The notes below the pieces were generated by a model, which made no database searches, was not told the DNA's origin, and saw only the letters and a list, made by a program, of their open reading frames with translations. The translations under genes were made by a program, and so were the position numbers. 64,000 nucleotides of DNA from Cyathus striatus (Eukaryota > Basidiomycota > Agaricomycetes > Agaricales > Nidulariaceae). Below are positions 22,891 through 34,539 of this stretch, in pieces (within the stretch, counting starts at the first letter, position 1; each line of letters opens with the position of its first letter). The DNA lies in contig JAOVFP010000021.1 in NCBI GenBank assembly GCA_025738555.1, forward strand, positions 1,798,001 to 1,862,000. Reading direction: 5' to 3'.

Positions 22891-24370
22891 AGTATCTGTA
22901 CAATAATTTAATCAATGTCCCCTTTCTGCAAAATTTTTGCAATTCAAGTCGCAGACTTGCACTGGGCTAATTGTAGAGGAGCAGTGTTATTCATCATGAA
23001 GTCACGCGGACTTCATGAACTCTTGTTACAGACTGGATCCAGACCGTCTTCGTCAGCATCGTTCTACCTCTATTCTGTGAGGTAGTGTTGACCTAGATCT
23101 GCATCATTCAATTTAGTCGTCTCGTAGTCTAGCCTCCTAAATCTGTGGGAGGCTCCACTTCACGGGTTCTGCACGGATTTGATAATCCGCATCCCTCGTC
23201 CTCATGCTCCAGCCAGGTACATTGACGACGCTCAGTTTTTCGTGTTACCCACCCTCCCACTCCTTGCATAACCTTTCATTTCGTTTTATGTACCATATTG
23301 CCCATGCCTATTTTTTCTTTATCCGTTGTTTCATTTTTCTTTTTCGTATTTTTTCGTTCGCTGTTTTGTGCATGGCCCTTTGCTAGTAGCTACATCTTCT
23401 TCTCTTTATTTATATACTATTTTCCTCCTATACCTTTTCTATTACTCGTGGCGTCGATGACTAGTGTAATAGGGTTCTCCTTGGTGGTGCTAGCGTTTTA
23501 GCAAGCGCTCATACAAACACCGCTGCTCCTACACACTCTTTGGTGTGATCTCAATCGATTAGGTATGTATACACATATGTATGTTGTGGGTATCTCGTGC
23601 AATAACCTAAATTTAAACTAAATATTTTTACCCTATCGGGCCTGCCCCGATTTTCTGTCTAACAGGTCGCGCACAATCTAATCAGATTCAAACATTGAGT
23701 TATCTACATACCTAAGTTACAGTATCTCCGGAGCCCGAAACCAAACTGCCGACAACAATCAATAAGCCTACTCGATTCTCGAGCAAATTTCATTTTCCGC
23801 GTCCATTCCTTGTTCGATCACAGCAGACGCAAGGCTTGAAGCACATGCGTACAACCACCGGCGCAACCGAGTCCAACGTCGTCTTCTCTATTACAAATAT
23901 ACCCGTCGGGTACGAGCCTACGACGCCTATAATACCATGACTCGTTCGCAGTTAGTAAGCGTAACCCAATTCCAATCCAATGCAACGTCACATTCTCGAA
24001 ATACTCCCTACTACATCCAGTTCACAGGGCGCATCACCAGGCAACTCCTGAGCAAATGCGACATCTTTAGCCTCTTATCAGGTCATTCCCCACATTCCCC
24101 TGGTTTATTTACAGACCCAACTCTCCTCTAAAGGCTCTATGATCTATTCGAACCCCAGGCCCCGTGACGATTCTGCGAAATTCAGTCTGTAGAAGGAAAA
24201 ACCCTTACTTGCTGGCTCTCGTACGCTTTAGACACGATGTACCGACGATCTCCCGAGGATAATTATAGAACCATTTACTCCGCAATTTCAGACATTTGGG
24301 GACATTTGTATCCACGACCGTTTACTACAAGAAGGGATCGTTCGAGTGTTTAGTTTCGATATCATCCAAA
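22891..24370. other. gene-free; possible LTR remnant at about 22970-23664
   Basis: No gene is supported. The stretch from TGTAGAGGAGCAG (about 22970) to TCTAACA (23664) begins with TG and ends with CA. It contains an inverted pair ATGAAGTC ... GACTTCAT near 23000 and a T/C-rich middle, as many fungal Copia LTRs do. No target duplication was found, so this is a weak call. From 24.2 kb the sequence is the promoter of the GH5 gene. Confidence 0.3.
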
Positions 24371-26213
24371 ATGCGCTTTGGAATCGTCTCTGCTTTGGTT
24401 ACTTTTGTGTCTGTTGCAGTTCATGGGAAGATTCTCTATGCCGGCGTTAACGAGGTGTGTTTTCGTTGAATTGCGGTGAATACCGTCTAACGAACAATAT
24501 TCAGTCTGGTGGAGAATTTGGAGTGTTCGGTACCAAAGGACAAGGATTGCCTGGACGATTTGGTGTCGACTTTGCGTTCATAAACAAGGTATACTTATTA
24601 TCTTGTTTTACGCAAAGAACACCGTCTAAAAGTAACTTCTAGACTACAGTCGATATTTTTGTCGACCAAGAAAAGATCAACTTCTTTAGAGTTACATTCC
24701 TGATGGAACGTATGACCCCTCTCTCATTTGGTCTTGGTCGTCGTTTCAACGAAACAGTATGTTACATTTCTACGAACCACACCTCCAACTAAACGCTCTC
24801 TCACAGTACTTTAGCGAATACGCAGACGCAATTAACCACATCACGCTCACGAAAGGCGCATACGCCTTAATTGACCCACACAACTACATGCGGTACAAGT
24901 TAGTACCATTCTAACCCCTCCTCCTCGTGCTTCATAACGTGTACTGACCCATCGCTTAGTGACCCTTCCTCTCAACCCTTCAGCGGGAGCGTCATCGGAA
25001 ACACTTCGGATCCAACAGCGGCCACGACGGAGCAATTCGGAGAGTTCTGGCATGAGCTTGCTCTCCGCTTCGCTACAAACCCGAAGGTTGTATTTGGGAT
25101 TAATAATGAACCGCATGATATGGTCCGTTCTTTATTTACTCAGAGTTTCGGTTTATTAATTTGATGAATAGCCAACAGATTTGATATTGAAAAACAATCA
25201 AGCTGCAATTGATGGGATTCGAGCTGCTGGTGCTCGTCAGCTTATTCTTGCACCAGGTAATGGATTCACTGGGGGCCATTCGTTCACGCAGAATACGGGT
25301 GCAGCGGGGGACGCGCCGTCTAGTGATTTTTTGAATAAGATGGTTGATCCGTTGAGGAATACTGCTATTGACATTCATGAGGTATGTCTTTGCTATTCAT
25401 TTGGGAGGGTGGTGCTGATTGGGTTTTGTTGTAGTACTTAGGTAAGGATATTTTGACGATATACCTAAGAGATGTGGCTGATGGTTTGGTGTAGATGTTG
25501 ATTTCTCTGGAAGTCATGACGAGTGCACACAGCCAGGTACGTCCAGTTACCTTTTATCATTTCACCAACTCACCCACCGACATGTAGGCCCCTCGAATCT
25601 CGCAGCCTTAACAACCTGGCTACAACAAAACAAACTCAAGTATGTCCACTCCCCCTCTCTGCCCACCCACACCCCCATCCTAACCCACCCGAAAGAGCTG
25701 TGATAAGTGAATTCGGAGGAGGAAACAATGCTAACTGTTTCCAAGTACGCCTCTTCCACTCCCTTCTTCCCAAACAAACCCTAACAACGAAAATAGTTCA
25801 TCGACGATATGCTCACATACCTAGCTGCAAACGACGAGTACATCGGATGGTCGATTTGGGCTGCCGGTCCTTGTACGTCCTAGTATTATACTTTTGTTGC
25901 GTCTGGTATTGATGGATTGGATGCGTTAGTCTGGGGAACGAATTCGCCATGCTGTGGTGCGGATACGGGTAGCTTGGAGCCTGGGAACGTTAATGATATG
26001 GGTGCACCGAAGTACGTTTCAATTTGATTTTATTGTGATTTTGAGAGTTGTTGCTAATGATGGTTGCTTGTAGTGCGTTTTCGACTGTATGGCCTGCTGC
26101 TGTTAGGCCTAATATTCCAAAGAGTATGTATTACTTCTATGTTGTTCTAATATTAATGGCTTATATTATGGTTTTTAGACCTTAAGCGTTCTGGAACCTC
26201 CAGCTTATCATAA
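24371..26213 (+). CDS. GH5 (subfamily 5-like) endo-beta-1,4-glucanase
   Basis: Fourteen exons give 379 residues: 24371-24454, 24505-24588, 24643-24756, 24807-24898, 24960-25122, 25172-25381, 25435-25441, 25495-25536, 25588-25639, 25696-25744, 25797-25872, 25930-26011, 26074-26123, 26179-26213. A signal peptide (MRFGIVSALVTFVSVAVHG) is followed directly by the catalytic TIM barrel with no CBM1. Motifs in order are ILYAGVN, IDPHNYMRY, FGINNEPHDM (the Glu is the acid/base), LILAPGN, DIHEYLD, VISEFGGG (the Glu is the nucleophile) and WSIWAAGP. These are diagnostic of fungal cellulases that cleave internal beta-1,4 bonds in cellulose. The seventh exon has only 7 nt and supplies the YL(D) residues of the DIHEYLD motif. 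The region after strand 1 (residues 28-75) is shorter and less typical than usual, so activity is likely but not certain. Confidence 0.9.
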
Positions 26214-26344
26214 ATGCTATACGCTACACAAGCTTCTATACAAAAAAATTCCATTATCTATCGCGTGTACTTATGTACCTTGCCGAATCCAATTTTTTTT
26301 AATAATCCACGTAGTTGCGAAGTTGCGAATTTGAAATCAGGTTT

Positions 26345-26935
26345 TTGTAGGATCCGATGCTCTAACACTTTAGGCTGAATGTTTCAGTATATCAGTATAT
26401 GTACACCGGTGCTTTCACTGTGTTTTGGACTGGTGTGGATTGGGACGAGGAACTTCCAAGTTCCGGTCCGGGGTAGGTGCATTCATATATTCTATGTAAT
26501 TATGTATAGAAGTGAGGTATAGGTACACACTGCGTGCGGGGAACGAGGCTGTCATGTGTGCGGGGTTTCGTTGGAACTTTATTTGAGAGAAGGGTTGTAC
26601 GACGCTGGACAAAGTGCACTTGAGCCCGAAATACTTATACACTTACTTATTTGGATCCGGGCTCTTGGGCTGTGGCTAGCTTAGAGCTAGGACCTGCTAG
26701 AACCCAGTTCCAGGTGAGCGAGAGCGGGACTCCAGCTGGGTCTCGTTTGTTGTCTTCGGTCTTAAATAGTTCCCAGGAACTTAGAGGGCCTGTTCATACG
26801 AGCACGGTGTCGCACTTCTGGTGGGAGAATTAACTTGTCGTGTAGAATTCAAGATGTCATAGACATTCGGATAACGAGGTATATTATTATAGAACATGTA
26901 TAGACTACGAGAGTCTTACCTAAGTACGCGCACTT
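26345..26935 (+). repeat. direct repeat R1, left copy
   Basis: This segment (TTTTTGTAGGATCC, GTTTTGGACTGGTGTGGATT, GGGGAACGAGGCTGTCATGT, CTTGTCGTGTAGAAT) matches 29782-30330 in direct orientation with moderate divergence. The two copies bracket the CP2 and GT18-like genes. No coding capacity is evident. Confidence 0.8.
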
Positions 26936-27137
26936 ACATTCTTTCAATTTGATTTTGCTTCCCCCACTTTTACTTTCTTTCGCAAACACGCTAGGATCAT
27001 GGAGGGATAGACGGACGGACTTATATTACCTAGTATGTAGACTAATACTTTTATACTAACTACTACGGACGCTGGGATATACAATTTTCAAGAAGGTGTG
27101 TCTAATGATATTATTAATTTGAAGGAGGGAATAAGCA

Positions 27138-27589
27138 TCTGTAGTGGTATGATTATTTCATGTAAAAAAGTATTTACTTGAATCATACCAAAGGCCGCTG
27201 ATACGACAATACGAGCGATCAATCTCTGTAGCCCCAACGATAACATAATCTGGAATATCAGGGTCATTTAATCCAAGCAAAGATTTATATCCCGTAAGGA
27301 CAGTAGTGAAGGTAGCAGCGGTGCTGCCAGATGTAAGATGCCAGCAATGTCCACAATATGAAACGCCATAGGTATCGATATAGTAACTGCCGCCGATGAG
27401 AGGGAACGTCTCGATATTGCCAAATGTCGGGAACATGACCTCCAGGATGCTAGCACAGGCAGTGCTTGAGACTTGCTCGCTGGAGTTCTCGAATGTTTCA
27501 TTGTATTCGTGAGTTACGGTGCGCTTCGGCGCGAGGGTGCCGATTACACCAGAGGCGAGTATGGTGGATGAGAGCTTGGTGGGTTGCAT
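27138..27589 (-). CDS. cerato-platanin family secreted protein (CP2)
   Basis: The main exon (27589-27189) encodes 133 residues and ends in TG; an intron (27188-27139) follows, and the A at 27138 completes the TGA stop. A signal peptide starts MQPTKLSSTILASG. The family pattern is present: SSTACASI, FGNIETFPLIGG, YCGHCWHLTS, TEIDRSYC, with four cysteines. The usual asparagine-rich start of the mature domain is altered (TVTHEYNETFENSSEQ), so it is the most diverged of the four copies. It is closest to CP3: the promoter, gene and 3' flank of both are collinear in the same orientation. Without the intron the frame would run 11 codons further. Confidence 0.8.
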
Positions 27590-27837
27590 GCGAGATATCG
27601 GGGCGAGTGAAAGTAGTGGCCTCTAGAGAGTTAGAGTTAAACTCACTCAGTGCGGCTGTCGCCGACTTTAACACAGTAAGAATTGTATTTGGGGTATAAG
27701 TATCTATGTAGTTAATTCATTCCCATCGATTGAATCAACTTTAATTGAAAAGTTTAACTTCAGTCACTTATTCAATCGCATTGAATATTCATATAAATTC
27801 CTCATCACATCCGTTTCTTTCATTATGTCACATCGAC

Positions 27838-29778
27838 ATGTTTCCTGCAAGCTCCTTCTGTTCACGCCGCTTTACAATCTGGTTTCTCCGAGCCATTGCC
27901 TTTGCGGTCTTAATTGTAGCTGTCGCGAACCTCGGCGCACTATGGTCTACACTTAGAAGAGGTTATAACGACTACGTTTCAGCTGACCTTAAGGATATAA
28001 AATACGTATCCTCTCCTCTCCATATAAATGATGTCTTTCCTCGTCCTAAACCGAAAGATCGCTTTACTTGGAATTACAAAACTATGTTGGACCTCCAGAC
28101 ATGCATAGCATTGAAGAATTGTGGTCCTAATCAGCAAAAGGTTGCAATTCTGGCTGCTCATTGGTTTGAAGAGGCATATTTCCTGGGCTTTAGAGGTGGA
28201 GAAGGTATCTGGTAAGTCTATTCTCCTACGCATTTGTTTCCAGCATGTTGCCTGACACGGCGCTTGTAGGGCGCTTTCAATGGTATTATACCAGTTATTT
28301 ATACTACACGGACAATCGTCACTGAAGATGCAAAGTTTAACAGCATGAGAGCACTGGGATATTCTATTTTGCTTGCGAATAACTTCGGTAAGAGTTATTA
28401 TTCCATTCGAATAGAAATTATTCAATTATTGTTTAGAGGAAGCGCAGGATCTGTATAAACTCTGCCCCGACATAATAAAGGCAAGTAGCATTTTATTATA
28501 GTGTATATCATACTATTTACAACAATTGTTCTGCAGATTGTAGTCCGAAACCATCCCAAAGATTGTTACACGAGCAATTCATGTATAAAGAGTCAACAGA
28601 ATCCTCGAGGCATTCCAGCATGGAAAATCTTCGAATTCGATTACTTCCCCAACATATTTGGCAAGAATCCAGAAGAATTCCTTGACGCTCGCTGGATACT
28701 TTCAGCATTGCCCAACACGGTGAAACCAGGATCAGATCATTACATTGGGTAAACATTCCTACAGAAATATTATTATTCATAGAACCGCCGAGCTAAAATA
28801 TCTCACAGTTTCTCCCAAGAAACCACATGCACGCAGTACCCTGTAATTCCCCTCTCCAGACGCGCGAACACGATCTGGCTCTTCATGAAACAGCTCACCT
28901 ACATTTACGTACCCTCGTTCGCATGGTCCGTGGCCGACTTTCACAATCTCATACGCGACCTTAGCATATCCATCACCGGCGGCTGGGCTATCGAAGAAGG
29001 CTATATGCGCGATCGCACCAGTTTGGGCCCGGACGATAAGCTGGAGGATATTGCAGACCCTGCGAATGGTATATTTAACCTTGGCGCTTTGGACCAACAT
29101 GGGTTTTTGGATAACTTGAGGAAGGCTAGGGTTATGCTTGCGATTGGGGATCCGACGTGGAGCCCTAGTCCGTTCGAAGCTCTGTGCTTGGGCGTTCCTG
29201 TGGTACATCCGGTGAGTTTAGTATTCCGGGGATTGTGAAGATCGTTCGTTTATGACGTTTGTGCTTGGAAGTACTGGAAGCATGAAAACGGGGCCATTGA
29301 GTACCAGAATGGGTTTTTAGCGCAGTATGGGCCTCCGTGAGTTGTTCATGTTACAGTGTATTTTCGACTGTTTCATTTTTTTCAGATATGTTTATCACGT
29401 CGAAGCGCATAATTATCAACAGTTGCATGATGCAATTAAGGTTGCATCGGAGACGCCTATTAATAGGTACGTATCCTGGCTTCTGATGCAGTTTATAACT
29501 TCTAATGATCTACTAGATTTATACCCAAAATTATGACCGAAGCAGCACTGCGTGATAGGCTCGTAAACCTTATGGAAACCGACTGGAGGTCGGAAGCTAG
29601 CATATTACTGCAAAAACGAGTAAATTTAACGGACGTTTATGTGAGCATTTTCATAGCTGATTCAGAAAGGAGTACACTGATTCACATATATAGAAATTCG
29701 AACTATAATGCATACATTTTTGTAAGTTCAAAGTGTATAAATATATGTTCTAAGTTAATGAGAAATAGTGGTTTTTGA
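27838..29778 (+). CDS. GT18-like beta-1,6-N-acetylglucosaminyltransferase (MGAT5-like)
   Basis: Nine exons give 501 residues: 27838-28211, 28270-28282, 28336-28387, 28437-28480, 28537-28748, 28809-29211, 29272-29336, 29386-29466, 29517-29778. The N-terminus has an uncleaved signal-anchor (about residues 14-38), as expected of a type II Golgi membrane enzyme. Then come QKVAILAAHWF and GGEGIWALSM, the segment WKIFEFDYFPN, SALPNTVKPGSDHYIGF, and a C-terminal donor-binding half with SPSPFEALCLGVPVVHP, YVYHVEAH and ETDWRSEA. This matches fungal glycosyltransferase family 18 proteins. The second exon has 13 nt, and intron 4 has a GC donor (28481). The last about 50 residues after DWRSEASILLQKR run toward the R1 repeat and look unlike the family, so the true 3' end may differ. 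Confidence 0.75.
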
Positions 29779-29781
29779 AGG

Positions 29782-30330
29782 TTTTTGTAGGATCCAGTGT
29801 TCTAACAATTTTAGGCTGAATGTTCAGCATATCAGTATACACCGGTGTTTTTACTGTGTTTTGGACTGGTGTGGATTGGGACGAGGACCTTCCAAGTTCC
29901 GGTCCTCCTCCCCGGGTAGGTGTATTTATATCTTCTATGTATTTATGTATAGAGTTTACATATAGGTACACACTACGTGCGGGGAACGAGGCTGTCATGT
30001 GTGTGGGGTGTTCTTTCTTTAGAGTAAGGTTAAGAGAAGGGTCGTACGATGTCTGAGTGAACCCTGAATACTTGTTTGAACTTGGAATTTTCGGCGTGGC
30101 TAGCTAAGACCTCGTTCGAACTTCTAGGTGAGCCAGAGCCGGAGCGAGACTCGTAGTGGGTCTCGTTTAGTTATTTACATAGATGATAGGGGGTCCGTAC
30201 GAGCGCGATGTCTCGCATTCTATGTGAGAAAGTAGCCTTGTCGTGTAGAATGTTCAATGCAAGATGTCATTTTCATAGACCTGTGTACAGAGTATAGACT
30301 ACGAGACCTCCGGATCACGTACACGACAAC
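29782..30330 (+). repeat. direct repeat R1, right copy
   Basis: It matches 26345-26935. It starts immediately after the stop codon of the GT18-like gene, as the left copy starts about 130 nt after the stop of the GH5 gene. Confidence 0.8.
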
Positions 30331-32328
30331 GTAAATAAGTACCGAGTCGTGTCCGTAAGTGCTTGTGATACGATATCATCGCCTCGGATCCGGTTGTTGC
30401 GTAATACATACTAATACTAGCAATTTCAAGTACTAAAAGTAAGCACTTAATTAAGTACTTAAGAGTTCGTTGGGGGTGGGGGGCTGGGTGACTTATGGAT
30501 GGATTTATCATTTCCCCAAGATTTTCGTTGTATGAAAGACATTTCATGATGTTCGCTGAGTGGACTCGAAGTGAAGTGTATCATAAGATACTACGTAGGA
30601 AAATGAATAGTAGAGCAGTGGGAAAATATTCATCCTTTTCCTCAGTCGTATGATGCATGAAGCATGTGCACAGCACAGTTCTATTGAACTCACTGGCACT
30701 GAGACGAGTGCAGGCAAGGTGCAAGGCTGACCTTAGCTCACCACGCCCCCGAATACATTACGAAATGTACCGCCTCGTGGGGCGTGCGGTGTGCATTGTG
30801 CGGATGTGTGTGCGGGTCTTAATCCGAGGACGTGGTCCGTGTCTGTCTGGCTGGGAGTGTTAAGTGTCGGATGATGTTGATGTTGGGTAGGATACTTACT
30901 AGAAATTGATAAGTAAACCGCTTAATGATTTCTTTCTTATCTACGCAGTACGGTGAAATATCGGACACAGTACATTTGACGTCATTCTTGCTCTTAGTCT
31001 CGCATCTGAAAGGCTGCGTTCACATAAGGACGACATGATACGCGGAGATGATTTGCGCCTTGCGCTTCAAGTTTGCAATTTGCTTTGCTTGACTGCAGAG
31101 TGAAACTGAAAGGCGTGTGCGGGAATCAGGTTCACACGTATCGACCGTGTTTATGTATCGTCTCGGCGTTTAATTGGTGTTTAATGTGCTGTGGACTGGA
31201 GTCTAGAGGCAATGATGGTGCTCGATCGATGGAGTTGGTGGGAGTTGGTTGGGAGTGAGGCGAGGCGAGGCATGGAGAGAAGGGAAGGAGATGTGAATGG
31301 ATCCGCGCCGCTGCTCGCAGGGTAGGGTGGGTGTTAGTTCAACTTCTGTGATTCTGTGATTCCCTTGAGGACGCTGTTGTTGTTGTGTGTAGCCGAATAG
31401 CCTGTCGTTGGTAGGTCCAAGAACAAAGACCTTTTCATCAGATTCGCTAGGTCTTGTTTTTTTGAGACAATTGTAAAGTTCGACTAGTAAAATCTGGAAC
31501 AAGGTTGTACAGGTTAACTGCACGATAAGGCAAGGTTCGAGTCAATAAACACGGTCACCCACGTCACCTCGCCGGTCACCAGCTGATCGCGCGTAGGTAG
31601 CTCGTGTCGTGTACTTTCTTCTTCTATCGTGACAATCCAGTCCACCTCAGTCTTCGTGGCACACTCAATTAAAGCATGCATCACCGGCCCATCCCCGGAC
31701 ACAACTTTCCGTCCTCCCCAATCCGCTTCATCCGGAGGACCGGAGGCATATAATTCCCTTCAAGCCCTTTCCAAATCCAGCGAAAAACGCGCCGAATAGG
31801 TAAATACGTCCGGCCCGATCAAAAGGGCAATTAAAACGGAACGGTCCCGTGATTCGCTTGGGTGCCATATTGGGGGAGGGTTCTGGTTATATCCAGGGTC
31901 AGGTTGGATTTATATAAAGCGCGGCTATCTGCTCGTGTCGTCCCCTTTCTCTTCCCCACTCCCCACCTTCTTTCTCTCCCTTCCCTGGCTGGGTCCCGTT
32001 CGTTAAAAGGCTTCGTCTGGTATGTTTCTTTTTGTATGGGGTGGAAGGGGTGTGTGAATGGGAATGAATGGTGCTGACTCGTATCACATTACATTCATTA
32101 TAGGTGGATTCAGCGATATTTAGCCTTAGATCAGGCGTTAGATATAAGGAGCTTCGTACATACACACGCCCATCGTCCACTTCCGTTTTACTCTTCGTCG
32201 TCGTCATTGCTGTCATCGTTGGAGCATAGCGTGTATATCAACACCATTGCAGCTCTTTATCGAGTCCACATCATTTGAACCCTCCGCCCTACCAAGAAGC
32301 CTACTATCTACCCGGCCTTCAGTTCAAA
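30331..32328. other. intergenic with long promoter/leader of the next gene
   Basis: No gene is supported between 30.3 and 31.9 kb; short minus-strand frames at 31203-31702 have no recognisable content. A TATA-like TTTATATAAAG lies at about 31910-31920. A GT...TAG pair (32019-32103) suggests an intron within a leader of roughly 300 nt before the ATG at 32329. Pyrimidine-rich tracts at 31940-31985 are typical of basidiomycete transcription starts. Confidence 0.45.
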
Positions 32329-33795
32329 ATGACGCTAATAGCAACTCTGCTACACGACGCAACGAACGAGCGACGTCTGCACATGCGTATGCATAGACGG
32401 AAACCTGTCCCCTCCATCCCAGCGGGCGTTATCGTCAAATCGTTACCTACGTGCACCGTATCGCTAGCCAACGCCTCTGTTTCTGCCTTCTCTGGAAAGG
32501 TGGATGGGATGGTAGAGAGGGAAGGGGAGAGATTAGAATCGAGATCGAGTATTTCGTTTCCGAGCATCGAGGTGACTCCTGTGTCCGTGCCAGCAGTGGC
32601 TCCTGTTTCATTTCCTGCCCCTCTTTCATCTCCTTCACCACTGCCGTCGACATCACCACCGCAGCAAACACAACACGCTCTCCTGCGCACACGACAGCGT
32701 ATCCCCGCATCCTTCTCTTCTCCTTCTCCTAGCGAAGAGAAAAATAGAAGAAAGAGGCCAGGATCGAAAGACTCGTCGAGCTCTATGAGGAAGAAGGCGC
32801 GCAAGTCGTGTTCTTCCCCTTCCTCTTTGGCTTCGTTACTATCTTTGGAAGAGGAGGACTCGGACTCAGAGTGTACAGCGAGAAAAGGGGTTAGGAAGAG
32901 TGAACGGAAATATGGAAAGTGCGGGAAGAAGGATAAGGATGTAGGGAAGGATAATGGGGCGACGGCGGGTGGTAGTGGTGGTAGGAGGAATATGGGTGAT
33001 TTGAAGTTGCAAGTGGGCAGTTATAGATGTCTTGTAGGATGTCTTACGCGTCGGTGTGCCGGGATTCTGGAGCGTGAGCGCGGGGGGGACGTTGCGATGG
33101 ACGTTGATTCGGATGGGGATATGCTTGATTCAGGAGTACCTTGTCTTGCCTCCTCTTCCTCCTCCCCTTCTTCCTCGGAATCTTCCTCAATGGAACAATG
33201 TCCGACAGCGCCCCTGACCAGCGTGGATATAGAAAATGCTCTCGCTGCCCTTCCAATTCGAACCAAAAGCTTATCAAAAGACCTGGAGACGCAAGATCGA
33301 CTCCTTTCTGCGCGCCTGCGTGCCTTTTTGGTGTGGTGTGGTGTTGATGTTGAGGGTGTTGAGAGGGATGTTGCGAGAGGGTTTGTTGAGCAGATGGAGG
33401 AGGCGGGTTGGGACGTGGGGGAGAGTTTGGAGTCAGACGTTGAGGTCGAGGTTGAGATTGTGGAAGAGAATGAGAATGTAGAGGCTAGATCCTCCGTTCT
33501 CCCTTCCCTCCCTCCCCCTCCTTCGACATCGGAAACGACAACAACGATGATGGATATAGACATGGAGTTTCCAGAGTCGGATTTGAGATCTGTACCTGGG
33601 CCTGGGTTGATTGTTGTTTCCTCTTCTTCCTCCCCTTCAACATCGGATTTGGATTCGCCTTTGGCAGAGTCCAATACCGTGGTATCGTCTCCCCAAGATC
33701 GAGACCTCCCAGAGCGTCTCCTCCTAGATCCCCATCCCCCCCATCTTTCTCACCGCCCACACCGACACCATCACATATCATCGCATCGCTTTTGA
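32329..33795 (+). CDS. Ser-rich, largely disordered protein, 488 aa
   Basis: One open frame starts at ATG 32329 (MTLIATLLHDATNERRLHMR). The first about 60 residues are ordered-looking and basic. After that come long Ser/Pro tracts, an acidic patch (EEEDSDSE), and a Lys/Arg-rich stretch that could be a nuclear localisation signal (RKKARKS). A second structured island lies around residues 228-245 (GSYRCLVGCLTRRCAGIL) and another around 300-365 (ALPIRTKSLSKDLETQDRLL ... LRAFLVWCGVDVEGVER). No family is recognised. Past a run of seven or eight C near 33740 another frame reads a basic, protein-like tail (HAGRARRRAPVDGEG) that stops at 33881, so the true C-terminus may lie there after an unseen intron or frameshift. 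Confidence 0.6.
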   Translation: MTLIATLLHDATNERRLHMRMHRRKPVPSIPAGVIVKSLPTCTVSLANASVSAFSGKVDGMVEREGERLESRSSISFPSIEVTPVSVPAVAPVSFPAPLSSPSPLPSTSPPQQTQHALLRTRQRIPASFSSPSPSEEKNRRKRPGSKDSSSSMRKKARKSCSSPSSLASLLSLEEEDSDSECTARKGVRKSERKYGKCGKKDKDVGKDNGATAGGSGGRRNMGDLKLQVGSYRCLVGCLTRRCAGILERERGGDVAMDVDSDGDMLDSGVPCLASSSSSPSSSESSSMEQCPTAPLTSVDIENALAALPIRTKSLSKDLETQDRLLSARLRAFLVWCGVDVEGVERDVARGFVEQMEEAGWDVGESLESDVEVEVEIVEENENVEARSSVLPSLPPPPSTSETTTTMMDIDMEFPESDLRSVPGPGLIVVSSSSSPSTSDLDSPLAESNTVVSSPQDRDLPERLLLDPHPPHLSHRPHRHHHISSHRF

Positions 33796-33881
33796 TTAGA
33801 CATGCGGGGCGTGCGCGACGACGTGCGCCGGTTGATGGCGAGGGTGTAGGGAGGAGTCCGTTAAGGCAGGCTTGGAGTTAA

Positions 33882-34539
33882 GCTCCTTGTCGCTTAGCTC
33901 TGGCTTGGTCGATGTGTTTCTTACTTCCGTGGAGATTCGTATTGCATTGCATTTTTCTTTTCTTTGATTTTTTGATACTTGATTCGAGGTTGTTAATCTT
34001 TCATGTTGCGAGGCGTTGCGCTATGCGTTGTACGTCTGCTTTTACTTACACTTGATGTTTTACTTTTCTTTGGGGGTACTTTGGTTACCTTTTGCATTTT
34101 TCCTTTCCCCTCTCACTTTTCTGCGTCTTACATTTGCACTTGACTCGTACACATTAAAAACAGCACACTCATTCGAATCGTATCATTGTCATTGCATGTT
34201 CCGACCCTCCCTCCCTTTTTGATAATATCTCTACTTACTAGTATGAGTACGTACCGTTCTTAATTGCATGAACTTTGCTTTTTGCTTTTTTGGATTGGTT
34301 GGTTGCTCGTACTCGTACTTACCGCATATACACTGGTACCACTACGTACTGTCGTACTCATGAATACTTGGGCTCCGCGCTACGCGCTTCACACCTCATA
34401 CACTTTTACGCTTACGCCTGTTGACTTGTAGTCATGTCATGTCTTTGTTATGATTTCCTCTATGGAATTGTCTTGGTTTTGTGATGTATGTGAGGATGTG
34501 AGATGTGGTAAGTGTTCTTATAGGGTCATACGTAATACT
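33882..34539. other. intergenic 3' region
   Basis: This is a T-rich, pyrimidine-rich spacer between two convergent genes. The open frames at 34016-34222 and 34450-34746 are chance or antisense to the next gene. Confidence 0.5.

Noticed and set aside
22970..23664. Solo Copia LTR
   Set aside because: TG...CA ends and general composition fit, but no target-site duplication or second copy in the window was found; kept only as a weak note.
26415..26642. Frames within the R1 direct repeats (also 29750-30056)
   Set aside because: The two repeat copies contain indels of lengths not divisible by three, so no shared protein is conserved.
31203..31702. Two minus-strand frames upstream of the Ser-rich gene
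   Set aside because: They have non-ATG starts or no family resemblance and no supporting splice sites; at best unresolved exons.
33021..33674. 217-codon minus-strand frame opposite the Ser-rich gene
   Set aside because: It is a Ser/Glu low-complexity mirror of the plus-strand sequence; the plus strand has the structured N-terminus and a promoter.
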